Below, piece after piece: positions 25,928-34,174 of a stretch of 64,000 nucleotides of DNA. The stretch is from NCBI RefSeq assembly GCF_900095745.1, contig NZ_FMIR01000019.1, positions 667,830-731,829 on the forward strand. Reading direction: 5' to 3'. Source of the DNA: Microbacterium oxydans. Its GTDB lineage: Bacteria; Actinomycetota; Actinomycetes; Actinomycetales; Microbacteriaceae. The notes under the pieces were generated by a model. It searched no databases. It saw only the letters and a list, made by a program, of their open reading frames with translations, and was not told the origin of the DNA. Each line of letters opens with the position of its first letter. Position 1 is the stretch's first letter. The translations under genes were made by a program, and so were the position numbers.

Positions 25928-27073
25928 GTGCAGATCGCACGCATCGAGACATTCCTGATTCCGCCGCGATGGCTGTTCGTCCGCGTAGAGACCGACACGG
26001 GCATCGTCGGCTGGGGCGAGCCGGTCGTCGAGGGGCGTGCCGAGACCGTGCGCACCGCTGTCGAGCAACTGTCAGAGCTGCTCATCGGGCAGGACCCGCT
26101 GCGCATTCAGGACCACTGGCAGGTCATGACGAAGGGATCGTTCTACCGGGGCGGCCCCATCCTCTCCTCCGCCGTGTCCGGGCTCGATCAGGCCCTGTGG
26201 GACATCGCCGGTAAGAGCGCCGGGCTTCCCGTCCACCAGCTGCTCGGCGGGCCGGTGCGCGACCGCATCCGCGTGTACGGGTGGATCGGCGGGGACGAGC
26301 CGAACGAGGTCGCCGACGCGATCTCCGCGCGGCTCGAGCAGGGACTCACCGCCGTCAAGATGAACGCCTCCGGACGGATGGAGCGGATGTCGACCCTGCG
26401 CGACCTGGACGGTGTCGTCGCCCGCGTCGCCGCCGCCCGCGAGGTTCTCGGTGACACCGGCGACGTGGGCGTCGACTTCCACGGCCGCATCGGCCTGGCG
26501 GACGCGCGGCGCCTGATGCCGGCGCTCGAGCCGCTGCGGCCGATGTTCGTCGAGGAGCCCGTCATCCCGGAGAACAGTCATCTGATCGGGCGCATCGCCG
26601 ACATGACGTCCATCCCGATCGCGACCGGCGAGCGGCTGTACAGCCGACAGGAATTCCTGCCGGTGCTGCAGTCGGGAATCGCCATCGCCCAGCCCGACCT
26701 GTCGCACGCCGGAGGCATCTCCGAGACGCACCGCATCGCGAGCCTCGCAGAGGTCTACGACGTGCAGCTCGCGCCGCACTGCCCGCTGGGCCCGATCGCT
26801 CTGGCCGCCTCTTTGCAGATCGGCTTCGCCGTGCCGAACTTCTTCATCCAGGAGCACAGCATCGGCATCCATTACAACGAGGACGGCGAGGTGCTCGACT
26901 ATGTCGCCGACACCTCCGACTTCGACTTCTCGACCGGATTCATCGAGCGGCTGACCAAGCCGGGACTCGGCATCGACATCGATGAGACCGCCGTCCGCGA
27001 CGCCGACAAGCGGGGGCACGCCTGGCGTGGTCCCATCTGGCGCCATGAGGATGGGAGCTTCGCGGAATGGTGA
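25928..27073 (+). CDS. dgoD: D-galactonate dehydratase, enolase superfamily, 381 aa
   Basis: This enzyme dehydrates D-galactonate to 2-keto-3-deoxygalactonate. It matches remembered E. coli DgoD throughout: PPRWLFVRVETD, VGWGEPVVEGRA, FYRGGPILSSAVSGLDQALWDI, and the ending WRHEDGSFAEW. The metal ligands fall at Asp183, Glu209 and Glu235, with base His185 (VDFHGR) and a second His in PHCPLGP. GTG 25928 is preferred because it gives the same N-terminal length and residue numbering as E. coli DgoD; ATG 25916 would add four residues. It overlaps the aldolase gene by seven bases. Confidence 0.92.
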   Translation: MQIARIETFLIPPRWLFVRVETDTGIVGWGEPVVEGRAETVRTAVEQLSELLIGQDPLRIQDHWQVMTKGSFYRGGPILSSAVSGLDQALWDIAGKSAGLPVHQLLGGPVRDRIRVYGWIGGDEPNEVADAISARLEQGLTAVKMNASGRMERMSTLRDLDGVVARVAAAREVLGDTGDVGVDFHGRIGLADARRLMPALEPLRPMFVEEPVIPENSHLIGRIADMTSIPIATGERLYSRQEFLPVLQSGIAIAQPDLSHAGGISETHRIASLAEVYDVQLAPHCPLGPIALAASLQIGFAVPNFFIQEHSIGIHYNEDGEVLDYVADTSDFDFSTGFIERLTKPGLGIDIDETAVRDADKRGHAWRGPIWRHEDGSFAEW

Positions 27074-27690
27074 GCTCCACGCAACTCCTCCAGCTGCTCC
27101 GCGCGGAGCGGGTCATGCCGATCATCCGCAGCACCGCGAGCGAGGATGCCGTCGCCATCGGGCGCACGCTCATCGACGCGGGCTTTCGCGTGCTCGAGGT
27201 CTCGCTGACCACACCCGGCGCACTCGATGCGATCGCCGAGCTCTCCGAAGACCCGCGAGCCGAGATCGGTGCCGGCACCGTGCTCACCGCCACCGATGTC
27301 TCGGCTGCCACCGCAGCCGGGGCATCCTTCATGGTCACCCCGGCGGTCACCGCGTCGATCGAGGTGTCGGCCGCAGCGGGCATCCCCGTGCTCGCGGGTG
27401 CCCTGACGCCGACAGAGGTTCTGGCCGCTCTCGAGCGCGGCGCCACCGCGGTCAAGCTCTTCCCCGCCGAGTTCGGCGGACCGTCCTACCTGTCGGCGCT
27501 GCGCTCACCGTTGCCGGATGCGCCGATCATCCCGGTCGGTGGTGTCGACGTCGAGAGCGGACGCGAGTACCTGCGCCGAGGCGCCCTGGCGGTGGGCGTC
27601 GGCTCGCCGCTCACCGGCACGGGGCCCGTCGACCTCACCGCGATCTCGTCCCGTGCCGCGGCCTTCCGCGCTTTGGCGACCGCGCCGTAA
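27067..27690 (+). CDS. dgoA: 2-dehydro-3-deoxy-6-phosphogalactonate aldolase (Eda family), 207 aa
   Basis: This class I aldolase of the KDPG/KDPGal family has Schiff-base Lys130 in TAVKLFPAEFGG, catalytic Glu44 in LEVSLTTPG, substrate Arg21 in PIIRS, and VGGVDVE near the C-terminal phosphate site. Coupled directly to dgoD, its likely substrate is KDPGal, giving pyruvate and glyceraldehyde 3-phosphate. The KDGal kinase (dgoK) needed between the two steps is not in the window. It is distinct from the aldolase at 17898, so two related aldolases serve two adjacent pathways. Confidence 0.88.
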   Translation: MVSSTQLLQLLRAERVMPIIRSTASEDAVAIGRTLIDAGFRVLEVSLTTPGALDAIAELSEDPRAEIGAGTVLTATDVSAATAAGASFMVTPAVTASIEVSAAAGIPVLAGALTPTEVLAALERGATAVKLFPAEFGGPSYLSALRSPLPDAPIIPVGGVDVESGREYLRRGALAVGVGSPLTGTGPVDLTAISSRAAAFRALATAP

Positions 27691-27705
27691 GACGCGGCCG
27701 TCGCG

Positions 27706-29085
27706 TCATCCGATGACCTTGCCCGGGTTGAGGATTCCGGCGGGGTCGAGGGCGGTCTTGATCGCTCGATGCATGTCGAGGACGACCGGAGAGAGCTCTG
27801 ACACGAGCCCCTCGCGCTTGAGCAGACCCACGCCGTGCTCGCCGGTGACCGTGCCTCCGAGCGCGAGGGCGGCGTCGATGATCTCTGTGAACGCCTTCTC
27901 CGCGCGAGCGCGCGCCTCGTCGTCACCGGTCGGGACCACGAGGAGCGGATGCAGGTTGCCGTCGCCCGCATGCGCGATGTTGGCGATGAGCACGTCGTTC
28001 GCGAGCCCGATGGCCTCGATGCGTCCGAGCATCTCCGCAACGGCGGCTTTCGGGACGCACACGTCTTCGGTCAGGACGGGACCGAGGCGTTCCAAGGCCG
28101 GATAGGCCAGGCGCCGGGCGGCGAAGAGCGCCTCCCCCTCGGCCTCGTCCGTGCTCCGGTCGGCCCACGTGGCACCGCCGCGCTCGAAGGCGGCCAGCAG
28201 CGCGGCCGCCTCTTCCTCCCCCGCGGCACCCGGGGTGTCCACGCGCCCGAGCAGCACGACCGCGGCATCGGCCGAGAGCCCCATGTTCTTCCAGTCGTCG
28301 ACCGCGCGCAGACAGTTCCGGTCGATCAGCTCCAGCGCCGACGGCGTGAGCCCGGCAGCCGCGACCTCGCGCACCGCCTCCCCCGCGTCGGTGAGCGAGT
28401 CGAAGAACCCGGCGATCGTCTGCTCGGGCGGGCGCGCCGGCCGCAGTCGCACCGTGACCTCGGTGACGATACCGAGCGTCCCCTCGGATCCGACGAGAAG
28501 ACCGGTCAGGTCGTATCCCGCGACGCCCTTCGCGGTGCGGCGTCCCAGGCGGACGAGCTCTCCCGTCCCGGTCACGACCTGCATCCCGAGCACGTAGTCC
28601 CGGGTGACGCCGTACTTCACGCAGCAGACCCCGCCGGCGTTCGTCGCGACGTTGCCGCCGATGGTCGACCAGGGCGAGCTCGCCGGATCCGGCGGATACC
28701 AGAGGCCGTTCTGGGCGACGCGGGCGCGGAGGTCGTCGTTGACCACCCCGGGCTGCACGACGGCGAGGCGCTCGAGCTCGTCCACTTCGAGCACGGCGTT
28801 CATCCGCTCCAGGGAGATCACGACGCAGCCGGGGAGCGCGTTGGCACCGCCGGAGAGCCCGGTGCCCGCCCCACGGGCGACGACCGCGGTGTCATGGCGC
28901 AGGCATGCCCGGACCACCGCCTGCACCTCTTCGGGGGTGCGCGGTCGCACGAGGCAGGCGGGCAGCGACCACTCCGCCCACTCGGCGTCGTCGTGCGCGT
29001 AGCTCTCGAGCACATCCGGGTCCGTCGTCAGACGGTCGGCGGGCAGCACCGCGGAGAGATCGGCGAGGAGCGCGGACTCACTCAC
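27706..29085 (-). CDS. FAD-linked oxidase, GlcD / D-lactate dehydrogenase type, 459 aa
   Basis: This is a flavoprotein of the PCMH FAD-binding family with a VAO-type C-terminal domain. The FAD-binding part contains ARGAGTGLSGGANAL, DPASSPWSTIGGNVATNAGG and GSEGTLGIVTEVTVRL; the C-terminus has HAGDGNLHPLL, TGEHGVGLLKR and ILNPGKVIG. Such enzymes oxidise 2-hydroxy acids (glycolate, D-lactate, 2-hydroxyglutarate). It is the third gene of an operon with an amidohydrolase and an esterase and overlaps the esterase by eight bases; no GlcE/GlcF partners are nearby. The substrate is not known. Confidence 0.82.
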   Translation of the reverse strand: MSESALLADLSAVLPADRLTTDPDVLESYAHDDAEWAEWSLPACLVRPRTPEEVQAVVRACLRHDTAVVARGAGTGLSGGANALPGCVVISLERMNAVLEVDELERLAVVQPGVVNDDLRARVAQNGLWYPPDPASSPWSTIGGNVATNAGGVCCVKYGVTRDYVLGMQVVTGTGELVRLGRRTAKGVAGYDLTGLLVGSEGTLGIVTEVTVRLRPARPPEQTIAGFFDSLTDAGEAVREVAAAGLTPSALELIDRNCLRAVDDWKNMGLSADAAVVLLGRVDTPGAAGEEEAAALLAAFERGGATWADRSTDEAEGEALFAARRLAYPALERLGPVLTEDVCVPKAAVAEMLGRIEAIGLANDVLIANIAHAGDGNLHPLLVVPTGDDEARARAEKAFTEIIDAALALGGTVTGEHGVGLLKREGLVSELSPVVLDMHRAIKTALDPAGILNPGKVIG

Positions 29086-29980
29086 GGGCGTCGTCGCCGG
29101 GGATGGATCCCGAGCGCGTGTGGCAGGTCTTGAGATAGCTCAGGAACGAGGCCTGCAGCCCGGTGAGGTGGGTCTCGTGCAGCATGGCCCTCGAGACGTC
29201 CCCCGCGCGTCCCCTCGCATGCAGTTCTTCTAGGACGGTGAGCAGGTTGCGCCCGATCTCCCGGTAGATGGGAATCTCTCCGAACAGCTCGGCTTCGTTC
29301 AGCGTGACGTGCAGCCGCCGAGCGGAGGACGCGGGATCGTGGTCCGAAAGCGCAGCGATCAGGGGGAACACCTGGCTGTCCGTGGCGGCGACACCCGGGC
29401 TGCCGGCGCCGAACGTCGCGAACGGAGACGTCGCGTGCAACCAGGCGTACAGGGCGAAGAGACCTCCGTAGGAGTAGCCGAAGAGCCCATGACCGGTCTC
29501 GCTCACACGGAACTTCGACTGCAGGAGGGGGTGGAGCTCCTCCGTCAGGAACTCGAGGAAGACGTCGGCGTGGGTGTCGGCCAGCTGGGCGAGGTAGGCG
29601 TCGACGTGCTCCGGGGTCATCGCTCCGGAATCGCGGGCAGCCGTGAGTGTCCTCCGCATCTCGTCGCCCACGGGTTCTCCCGGCGGCACGAGGTCGCGGT
29701 TGCGAAGCTGAGCCCACTGCGCGGCCTCGTCACCGGCGTAGCCGACGCTGACCTGGATGTAGGGGGCGATCGTGAGGTAGGGGTCCGCCTGGGTAACGAT
29801 GAGCGGGGCGGTGAGCCCGACGGCCCAGTTCCCGTCCGTCACGTAGATCAGCGGCAGGGACTCGGCGGATTCCGCGTAGCCCGGGGGCGTCGTCACCCAG
29901 ACCGCGTAGCGATGTCCCGACCGTGCCGTGACCTCGAGGTACTCCGTGTCGGCCAAGCAGCCGTTCAGCATCGCGCTCAC
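29078..29980 (-). CDS. Alpha/beta hydrolase, putative esterase (COG2819-like), 300 aa
   Basis: This is a serine esterase-type protein with the nucleophile elbow GYSYGG and a C-terminal HETHLTG likely to hold the catalytic His. The opening LEVTARSGHRYAVWVTTPPGY and LPLIYVTDGNW resemble the esterase-D/IroE group that cleaves oligomeric or acylated substrates. GTG 29980 is chosen because it overlaps the amidohydrolase stop (GTGA) with AAGGGAG eight bases upstream. There is no signal peptide. The substrate is unknown; context suggests consecutive hydrolysis and oxidation of an amide or ester compound. Confidence 0.78.
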   Translation of the reverse strand: MSAMLNGCLADTEYLEVTARSGHRYAVWVTTPPGYAESAESLPLIYVTDGNWAVGLTAPLIVTQADPYLTIAPYIQVSVGYAGDEAAQWAQLRNRDLVPPGEPVGDEMRRTLTAARDSGAMTPEHVDAYLAQLADTHADVFLEFLTEELHPLLQSKFRVSETGHGLFGYSYGGLFALYAWLHATSPFATFGAGSPGVAATDSQVFPLIAALSDHDPASSARRLHVTLNEAELFGEIPIYREIGRNLLTVLEELHARGRAGDVSRAMLHETHLTGLQASFLSYLKTCHTRSGSIPGDDARE

Positions 29981-31203
29981 TGGGTGTCTCCCTTCATGAT
30001 GCGGCCGGCCTTCACGACGAAGGCGGCCATGTCCGGATCCGCGAAGACGCGGGCATCGTCGAGCGGGTTCCGCTCCCACGCGACCATGTCGGCCGCCATG
30101 CCCACGCGGAGCATCCCGACGGTGTCTCCGATGCCGAGGATGTCGGCATTGACGCGGGTGGCCGAGACGAGCGCCTGCATGGGCGACTCCAGCTCGGCGC
30201 GCAGTCGCAGCTCCTCGCCTCGGCGGTATTGCTCGGGTCCGAGGAGGTCGGAGCCGAGGCCGATCCGCACCCCCGCTGCGCGGGAGATCTCGAGCGCGTT
30301 CGCCATGCGGCGACGAGCGCCGGCCAGGCGGTCGCGTGTCGATGGGTCCACGTCGAGGCTCCCGGGGTCCATGATCTGATCGACCACCGCGAAGGTGGGG
30401 ACGAGCGCCACATCGTTATCCCGCATGAGCTGTGCGGTCGGCTCATCGATGTCCGTGCCGTGCTCCACGCAGCGCACGCCCGCCCGCACCGCATTGCGGA
30501 TGCCGGCATTGTTGTGCGCGTGCACGGTCACGTAGGTGCCGCGCGCGGCGGCCTCCTCGACGGCGACCGCGATCTCCGCCACCGTGAACTGCGTGTCGTC
30601 GAGGCGGTCATGGCCCCCGACGACACCACCCGTGACGCAGAGTTTCAGGAACGTCGCCCCGCGCCGGAACGACTCCCGCACATTGCGCCGCAGCTCGTCG
30701 GCGTTGCCTGACATGAGGGACAGGGCCGTGAGGCCGGGAATGTGGTGCGTCTCCCACAGCTCGGTCGGCTCCCACGCCGCCCCGTAGTAGCCATGTCCGC
30801 CGGTCTGGCACTGCACCGGGCCGCACGACAGCACCCGCGGACCGCGCACCTTGCCCTTCGCGATGACGTCGACCACTCCCCCGTCGATGCCTCCGGTGTC
30901 GCGCACCGTGGTGAAGCCCGCATCGAGGGTGCGGCTCGCGGTGTGGAAGATGTCGGCGGCGATCTCGGCGGCCGAGAGCTGGAAGCCGAACTGCGCGCGG
31001 ATCGGGCTCGAGAGGCCGAAGTGCACATGGGCGTCGATCAGGCCCGGCGTCACCAGCATGCCGTCGAGGTCGACGGTGGTCGCGCTCGCCGGAGCCGCTC
31101 CGATCCGGGTGATCACGCCGTCCTCCACGCAGACGTCCGCAGGCGAAGGCTCGGCGCCGGACCCGTCGGCGATGATCCCGCCTGCGAACCAGATCTCGGT
31201 CAT
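29977..31203 (-). CDS. Metal-dependent amidohydrolase (imidazolonepropionase/prolidase-like), 408 aa
   Basis: This amidohydrolase-superfamily enzyme hydrolyses C-N (or related) bonds with a metal-assisted TIM barrel. Metal-binding features are IDAHVHFG after strand 1, FLKLCVTGG with the putative carboxylated Lys, VTVHAHN, CVEHGTD and IGLGSDLLG with the catalytic Asp. The closing GMLRVGMAADMVAWERNPL is typical of the superfamily beta-sandwich. The sequence is closest in feel to the Xaa-Pro dipeptidase/organophosphatase group. It is first in an operon, divergent from the TetR gene across a pair of 15-nt direct repeats. Substrate unknown. Confidence 0.82.
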   Translation of the reverse strand: MTEIWFAGGIIADGSGAEPSPADVCVEDGVITRIGAAPASATTVDLDGMLVTPGLIDAHVHFGLSSPIRAQFGFQLSAAEIAADIFHTASRTLDAGFTTVRDTGGIDGGVVDVIAKGKVRGPRVLSCGPVQCQTGGHGYYGAAWEPTELWETHHIPGLTALSLMSGNADELRRNVRESFRRGATFLKLCVTGGVVGGHDRLDDTQFTVAEIAVAVEEAAARGTYVTVHAHNNAGIRNAVRAGVRCVEHGTDIDEPTAQLMRDNDVALVPTFAVVDQIMDPGSLDVDPSTRDRLAGARRRMANALEISRAAGVRIGLGSDLLGPEQYRRGEELRLRAELESPMQALVSATRVNADILGIGDTVGMLRVGMAADMVAWERNPLDDARVFADPDMAAFVVKAGRIMKGDTQ

Positions 31204-31230
31204 GACGCCTCTTCCGAGAACGACTGCGTC

Positions 31231-31279
31231 CTCAACAGTGGTGAATTGGTTGTGCGCTAACGTACTCAACAGTGGTGAA
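31231..31279. promoter_or_regulatory. Direct repeats, probable TetR operator
   Basis: CTCAACAGTGGTGAA occurs twice, at 31231-31245 and 31265-31279, exactly 34 bp apart (a little over three helical turns). The pair fills most of the 94-nt gap between the divergent amidohydrolase and TetR genes, so both promoters could be controlled from it. Confidence 0.6.
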
Positions 31280-31297
31280 GAAGTCAACGGAGGCAAC

Positions 31298-31864
31298 ATG
31301 CGAGCACCGGTGGGCGAAGGAAGGGCGCGCCTCCTGCAGGCGCTGTTCGACGAGTTCGGCGAGAACGGTCCCAGCCCGAACCTGTCGATGCGGCAGGTGG
31401 CCGAGCGGCTCGGCGTGCACCACACGCTGCTGACCTACCACTTCGGTTCGCGGCCGGGTCTGCTCAGCGCGGTGCTCTCCGAAGCACGCGGCCGCGACAA
31501 TCTCATGATCGCGGCGACGAGTGAGGGGCTCGGATTCAGCGAGCTGTTCCGATCGATCTGGGACTTCTACTCGAGCGCAGCGCAGGAGGAGCGGACCCGC
31601 GCCTTCTTCCATCTGATCGGCCTGGCCGTCTATGAGCGTGGCGCCTACGACGAGTTCGTGGCCGATCTCGACGATCTGACGCGTCTCCTCGAAGCGGCTG
31701 CCCGTCGCGACGGATCCTCGGCGACGGATGCCGCGCAGTCGAGCCTCGTCGCCGTCGCCGGCATGCGTGGGCTCCTGCTGCAGCGACTACTCAGCCCCTC
31801 GGCGGAGGTGGATGCCGCCGCAGACCGTTTCATCGCATCGTTCACGAAGGAGTCGACGACATGA
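31298..31864 (+). CDS. TetR-family transcriptional regulator, 188 aa
   Basis: This is a small repressor with an N-terminal TetR helix-turn-helix (ARLLQALFDEFGENG, then MRQVAERLGVHHTLLTYHFGSRPGLL) and an all-helical ligand domain. CGGAGG lies six bases before ATG 31298. It overlaps the following sarcosine-oxidase-like gene by four bases (ATGA), so regulator and oxidase are cotranscribed. It is divergent from the amidohydrolase operon and probably binds the direct repeats between them. Ligand unknown. Confidence 0.85.
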   Translation: MRAPVGEGRARLLQALFDEFGENGPSPNLSMRQVAERLGVHHTLLTYHFGSRPGLLSAVLSEARGRDNLMIAATSEGLGFSELFRSIWDFYSSAAQEERTRAFFHLIGLAVYERGAYDEFVADLDDLTRLLEAAARRDGSSATDAAQSSLVAVAGMRGLLLQRLLSPSAEVDAAADRFIASFTKESTT

Positions 31865-33075
31865 CCCAGGGCTACTCTCACATCGTCATCGGTGCCGGAG
31901 CCATCGGATCCGCGGCCGCCTATTGGCTGGCGCAGGCCGGCGCAGAGCGCGTTCTCGTGCTGGAGCAGTTCGAGCTCGGCCATGCCTTCGGCTCCTCCGG
32001 CGACCATTCTCGGATCATCCGCCGCGCCTACCATCGCGAGGAGTACACCCGGCTCACGGATGCGATGTTCGCCGCCTGGGCCCAGGTCGAGGAGCGTTCG
32101 GGCCTTCAGGTCTACACGAAGACCGGCGGGATCGACCTCGCGGCCGCGGGCAGCACCGGCGCGGCGGAGATCGACGGGTACCGTCGGGCGATGGATGCCG
32201 CGGGGATCCCCTACGACGAGCTGACGATCGACGACATCCGCACGCAGTACCCGCAGTGGAACGTGAGCGACGACACGATCGGGATCCATCAGGCCGATGG
32301 CGGCATCCTCGACATCCGCCGGTCGGTGTCCGCTCATGTGTCGCTCGCCCGGGCCGCCGGGGTCGAGTTCCGCGCGGGGGTGGTCGTGACCGGCGTGCGG
32401 GTCACGTCTGAAGGAGTCACGATCACGACATCGGAGGGCTCGTTCGACGGCGGCCACCTCGTCGTCGCCGCCGGTTCGTGGCTCGGCGACCTCATGCCTG
32501 ACCTCGGTCTCTCCTTCGAACTCACGCTGAGTCAGGAGCAGGTCGGGTACTTCTCGTCATCGCACCTCGCAGACTTCACTCCGGACAGGTTCCCCATCTG
32601 GATCCATCACGCCGACGAGGTGCACTACGGATTCCCCGTCTACGGCGAAGCGGCGGTCAAGATCGCCCGGGACATGCGCGGGCGCTTCATTTCATCTGCC
32701 GAGCGGACGTTCGTGCCCGACGACACGGAGCCGCTGCTGCTCGGCGACTTCCTCCGGGAGCACCTTCCGGCCGCCGCCGGCCCGCTCCTGATGAGCAAGA
32801 CCTGCGTGTACGACATGCCCGCCGACCGGGACTTCGTGCTCGACACCATCCCCGGCCATCCCCATGTCGCGGTGTTCAACGGCGCCGGCCACGCGGGCAA
32901 GTTCGCGAGCCTGATGGGGCGGATCCTCGCCGAGCTGCTGACCGTCGGCCGCACGGAGCACGACATCTCCGCGTTCAGCCTGCGGCGCCCTGCGATCGTC
33001 GACCCCGACTTCGTGCCCGTCTTCCGGCTGGGGCCGGGCGACGGAGCGGTGGGTGCGGGACCGGGCGGGGTCTGA
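31861..33075 (+). CDS. Sarcosine oxidase / N-methyltryptophan oxidase-like flavoprotein, 404 aa
   Basis: This is a monomeric amine oxidase of the MSOX/SolA family. The dinucleotide-binding N-terminus is HIVIGAGAIGSAAAYWLA, followed by GDHSRIIRRAYHREEYT, which closely parallels the conserved SRIIR region of MSOX. The segment SKTCVYDMPADRDFVLDTIP contains the cysteine that carries covalent FAD in this family, and GAGHAGKFAS precedes the C-terminus. It oxidises an N-methyl or secondary amine to an aldehyde, an amine and hydrogen peroxide. About 20 Gly/Pro-rich C-terminal residues go beyond the usual end. It is coupled to the TetR gene; the true substrate is not evident. Confidence 0.85.
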   Translation: MTQGYSHIVIGAGAIGSAAAYWLAQAGAERVLVLEQFELGHAFGSSGDHSRIIRRAYHREEYTRLTDAMFAAWAQVEERSGLQVYTKTGGIDLAAAGSTGAAEIDGYRRAMDAAGIPYDELTIDDIRTQYPQWNVSDDTIGIHQADGGILDIRRSVSAHVSLARAAGVEFRAGVVVTGVRVTSEGVTITTSEGSFDGGHLVVAAGSWLGDLMPDLGLSFELTLSQEQVGYFSSSHLADFTPDRFPIWIHHADEVHYGFPVYGEAAVKIARDMRGRFISSAERTFVPDDTEPLLLGDFLREHLPAAAGPLLMSKTCVYDMPADRDFVLDTIPGHPHVAVFNGAGHAGKFASLMGRILAELLTVGRTEHDISAFSLRRPAIVDPDFVPVFRLGPGDGAVGAGPGGV

Positions 33076-33111
33076 CGCGTCCCGCGGAAGCCCGCTCGGA
33101 ACACCCCGAGC

Positions 33112-33160
33112 AAAACCGGCGGCCCGTCGTGGTATCCCTTCCACACCACCCCGGGCCGCC
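33112..33160 (-). terminator. Rho-independent terminator (minus strand)
   Basis: GGCGGCCCG at 33118-33126 pairs perfectly with CGGGCCGCC at 33152-33160, and the minus-strand copy is followed by GGTTTTG. The inner loop can form an extra GTGG/CCAC stem. It would stop transcripts coming leftward from the TetR gene at 34088 and the structured region at 33284-33396; on the plus strand the stem lies behind the oxidase gene but lacks a T-run. Confidence 0.65.
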
Positions 33161-33283
33161 AGCCGCGCAGTGCCCCGTTCCCTCCCCGGGCATCGGCGGC
33201 TACTGCAGCGAGCCACGCTAGCCCCGTGCAGAGGAAACCATAAGGGGGTGTCCAAGCCGGGCGTTCGAGGTTAGGTTGTACCG

Positions 33284-33396
33284 GATCGCAAGTGACAGCG
33301 GTCACGGGCCGGCGAAGTCCCCAGCTGAGCCGGCCGGTGGTCCCGAGGGTTCCCCAGACCTGGCGGGGCCACCCTCCCGGGATTCTCTTGCGAATC
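33284..33396. ncRNA. Possible structured RNA with a four-way-junction fold, strand uncertain
   Basis: In an otherwise gene-free stretch, four helices close on one another. GATCGCAAG (33284-33292) pairs with CTTGCGAATC (33387-33396) with one bulged A. Inside are GTGAC/GTCAC (33292-33305), GGCCGGC/GCCGGCC (33307-33335) and GGTGGTCCC/GGGGCCACC (33336-33373); the last can alternatively refold as GAGGGT/ACCCTC. This nested, mutually exclusive pairing is riboswitch-like. On the minus strand it lies between a TetR gene and a T-tailed terminator with no open gene between. Minus-strand elements GGGGAACC and CTAACCTCG recall c-di-AMP (ydaO) riboswitches, but the expected closing pairs are missing, so no class is assigned. 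Confidence 0.35.
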
Positions 33397-33458
33397 ACAG
33401 ATGCGTGTCGGGGTGGGGACGACGTCTCCTGCAGCGTCCTGGATGGCGACGGCGCGTC

Positions 33459-34088
33459 CTACCCCGGGATGACACTCGGGAGGAGTCGCGGCGAAGGGGG
33501 TAGCGGCCCGTGCCGGTCGGATGCGCGCAGCCCGTCGATCACGAGCGCCGCGTAACGACGCGCGGCGCGGGTGCGCTCCGCCTCCGTCGTGCTCGAGAGT
33601 CCACGCGCCGCGAGCAGGACGATCAGGAAGTCATCCACGACGAAGTCGCCACGCAGCGCGCCGACGTCGATGGCGCGACGAGCGACCGCGACGATGCCCC
33701 GCACCGCCGCTTCGCGCTGTGCTCGGAAGTCGACGGCGTCGGGGTAGGCGGAGAGGAACGCATCGGTGAAGCCCTGGTTGCGGGCGTTGAGCGCCAAGAC
33801 CCGTTCGATGATGCCGCGGAAGCCGCGCCACGGGTCGGGGTCGGCAACGGCGTCGACCACGATCGAGCGACAGGCGTCGAGCTCGTTCACGAAAGCGGCG
33901 CGGACGAGATCGGCTTTCGTGGGGAACCGCCGATAGAGGGTGGCCGGGCCCACACCCGCATGTCGGGCTATCTCTCGCATCGTCACGTCGAGGCCCTCGG
34001 TCGCGAACAACTCGCGAGCCGCGGCGAGCACCCGATCACGGTTCTCTTTCGCGTCGGAGCGCAGGTCCTGAGGCAGAGTCGTGGACAT
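33459..34088 (-). CDS. TetR-family transcriptional regulator, 209 aa
   Basis: This repressor has a complete TetR DNA-binding domain: VLAAARELFATEGLDVTMREIARHAGVGPATLYRRFPTKADL, then a helical ligand domain similar to that of the drug- and stress-responsive group (FRGIIERVLALNAR). ATG 34088 lies 7 nt behind TAAAGT, so the transcript is probably leaderless; a TTG reading slightly upstream would use the promoter itself as code. The palindrome at 34095-34109 covers this -10 box, which points to autorepression and control of the divergent oxidoreductase gene. Confidence 0.85.
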   Translation of the reverse strand: MSTTLPQDLRSDAKENRDRVLAAARELFATEGLDVTMREIARHAGVGPATLYRRFPTKADLVRAAFVNELDACRSIVVDAVADPDPWRGFRGIIERVLALNARNQGFTDAFLSAYPDAVDFRAQREAAVRGIVAVARRAIDVGALRGDFVVDDFLIVLLAARGLSSTTEAERTRAARRYAALVIDGLRASDRHGPLPPSPRLLPSVIPG

Positions 34089-34094
34089 GTGTCT

Positions 34095-34109
34095 CACTTT
34101 AGTCAAGTG
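34095..34109. promoter_or_regulatory. TetR operator overlapping the tetR -10 box
   Basis: CACTT-TAGTC-AAGTG is an inverted repeat with 5-bp arms, extended by GTC/GAC on the flanks. It overlaps the minus-strand -10 TAAAGT (34096-34101) that lies 7 nt before the TetR start, and faces the quinone-oxidoreductase gene 65 nt away. Confidence 0.6.
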
Positions 34110-34174
34110 GACGCAGGCGTCCGTTACGTTTCCGAAGGCGGGTTCGACCCTCCCGCCACGAAACGGAGTGCACC

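Noticed and set aside
33210..33440. c-di-AMP (ydaO/yuaA) riboswitch on the minus strand
   Set aside because: Two short motifs agree but the closing helix does not pair, GGGUGAAUC is lacking, and no cell-wall gene follows; kept only as an unclassified structured RNA.
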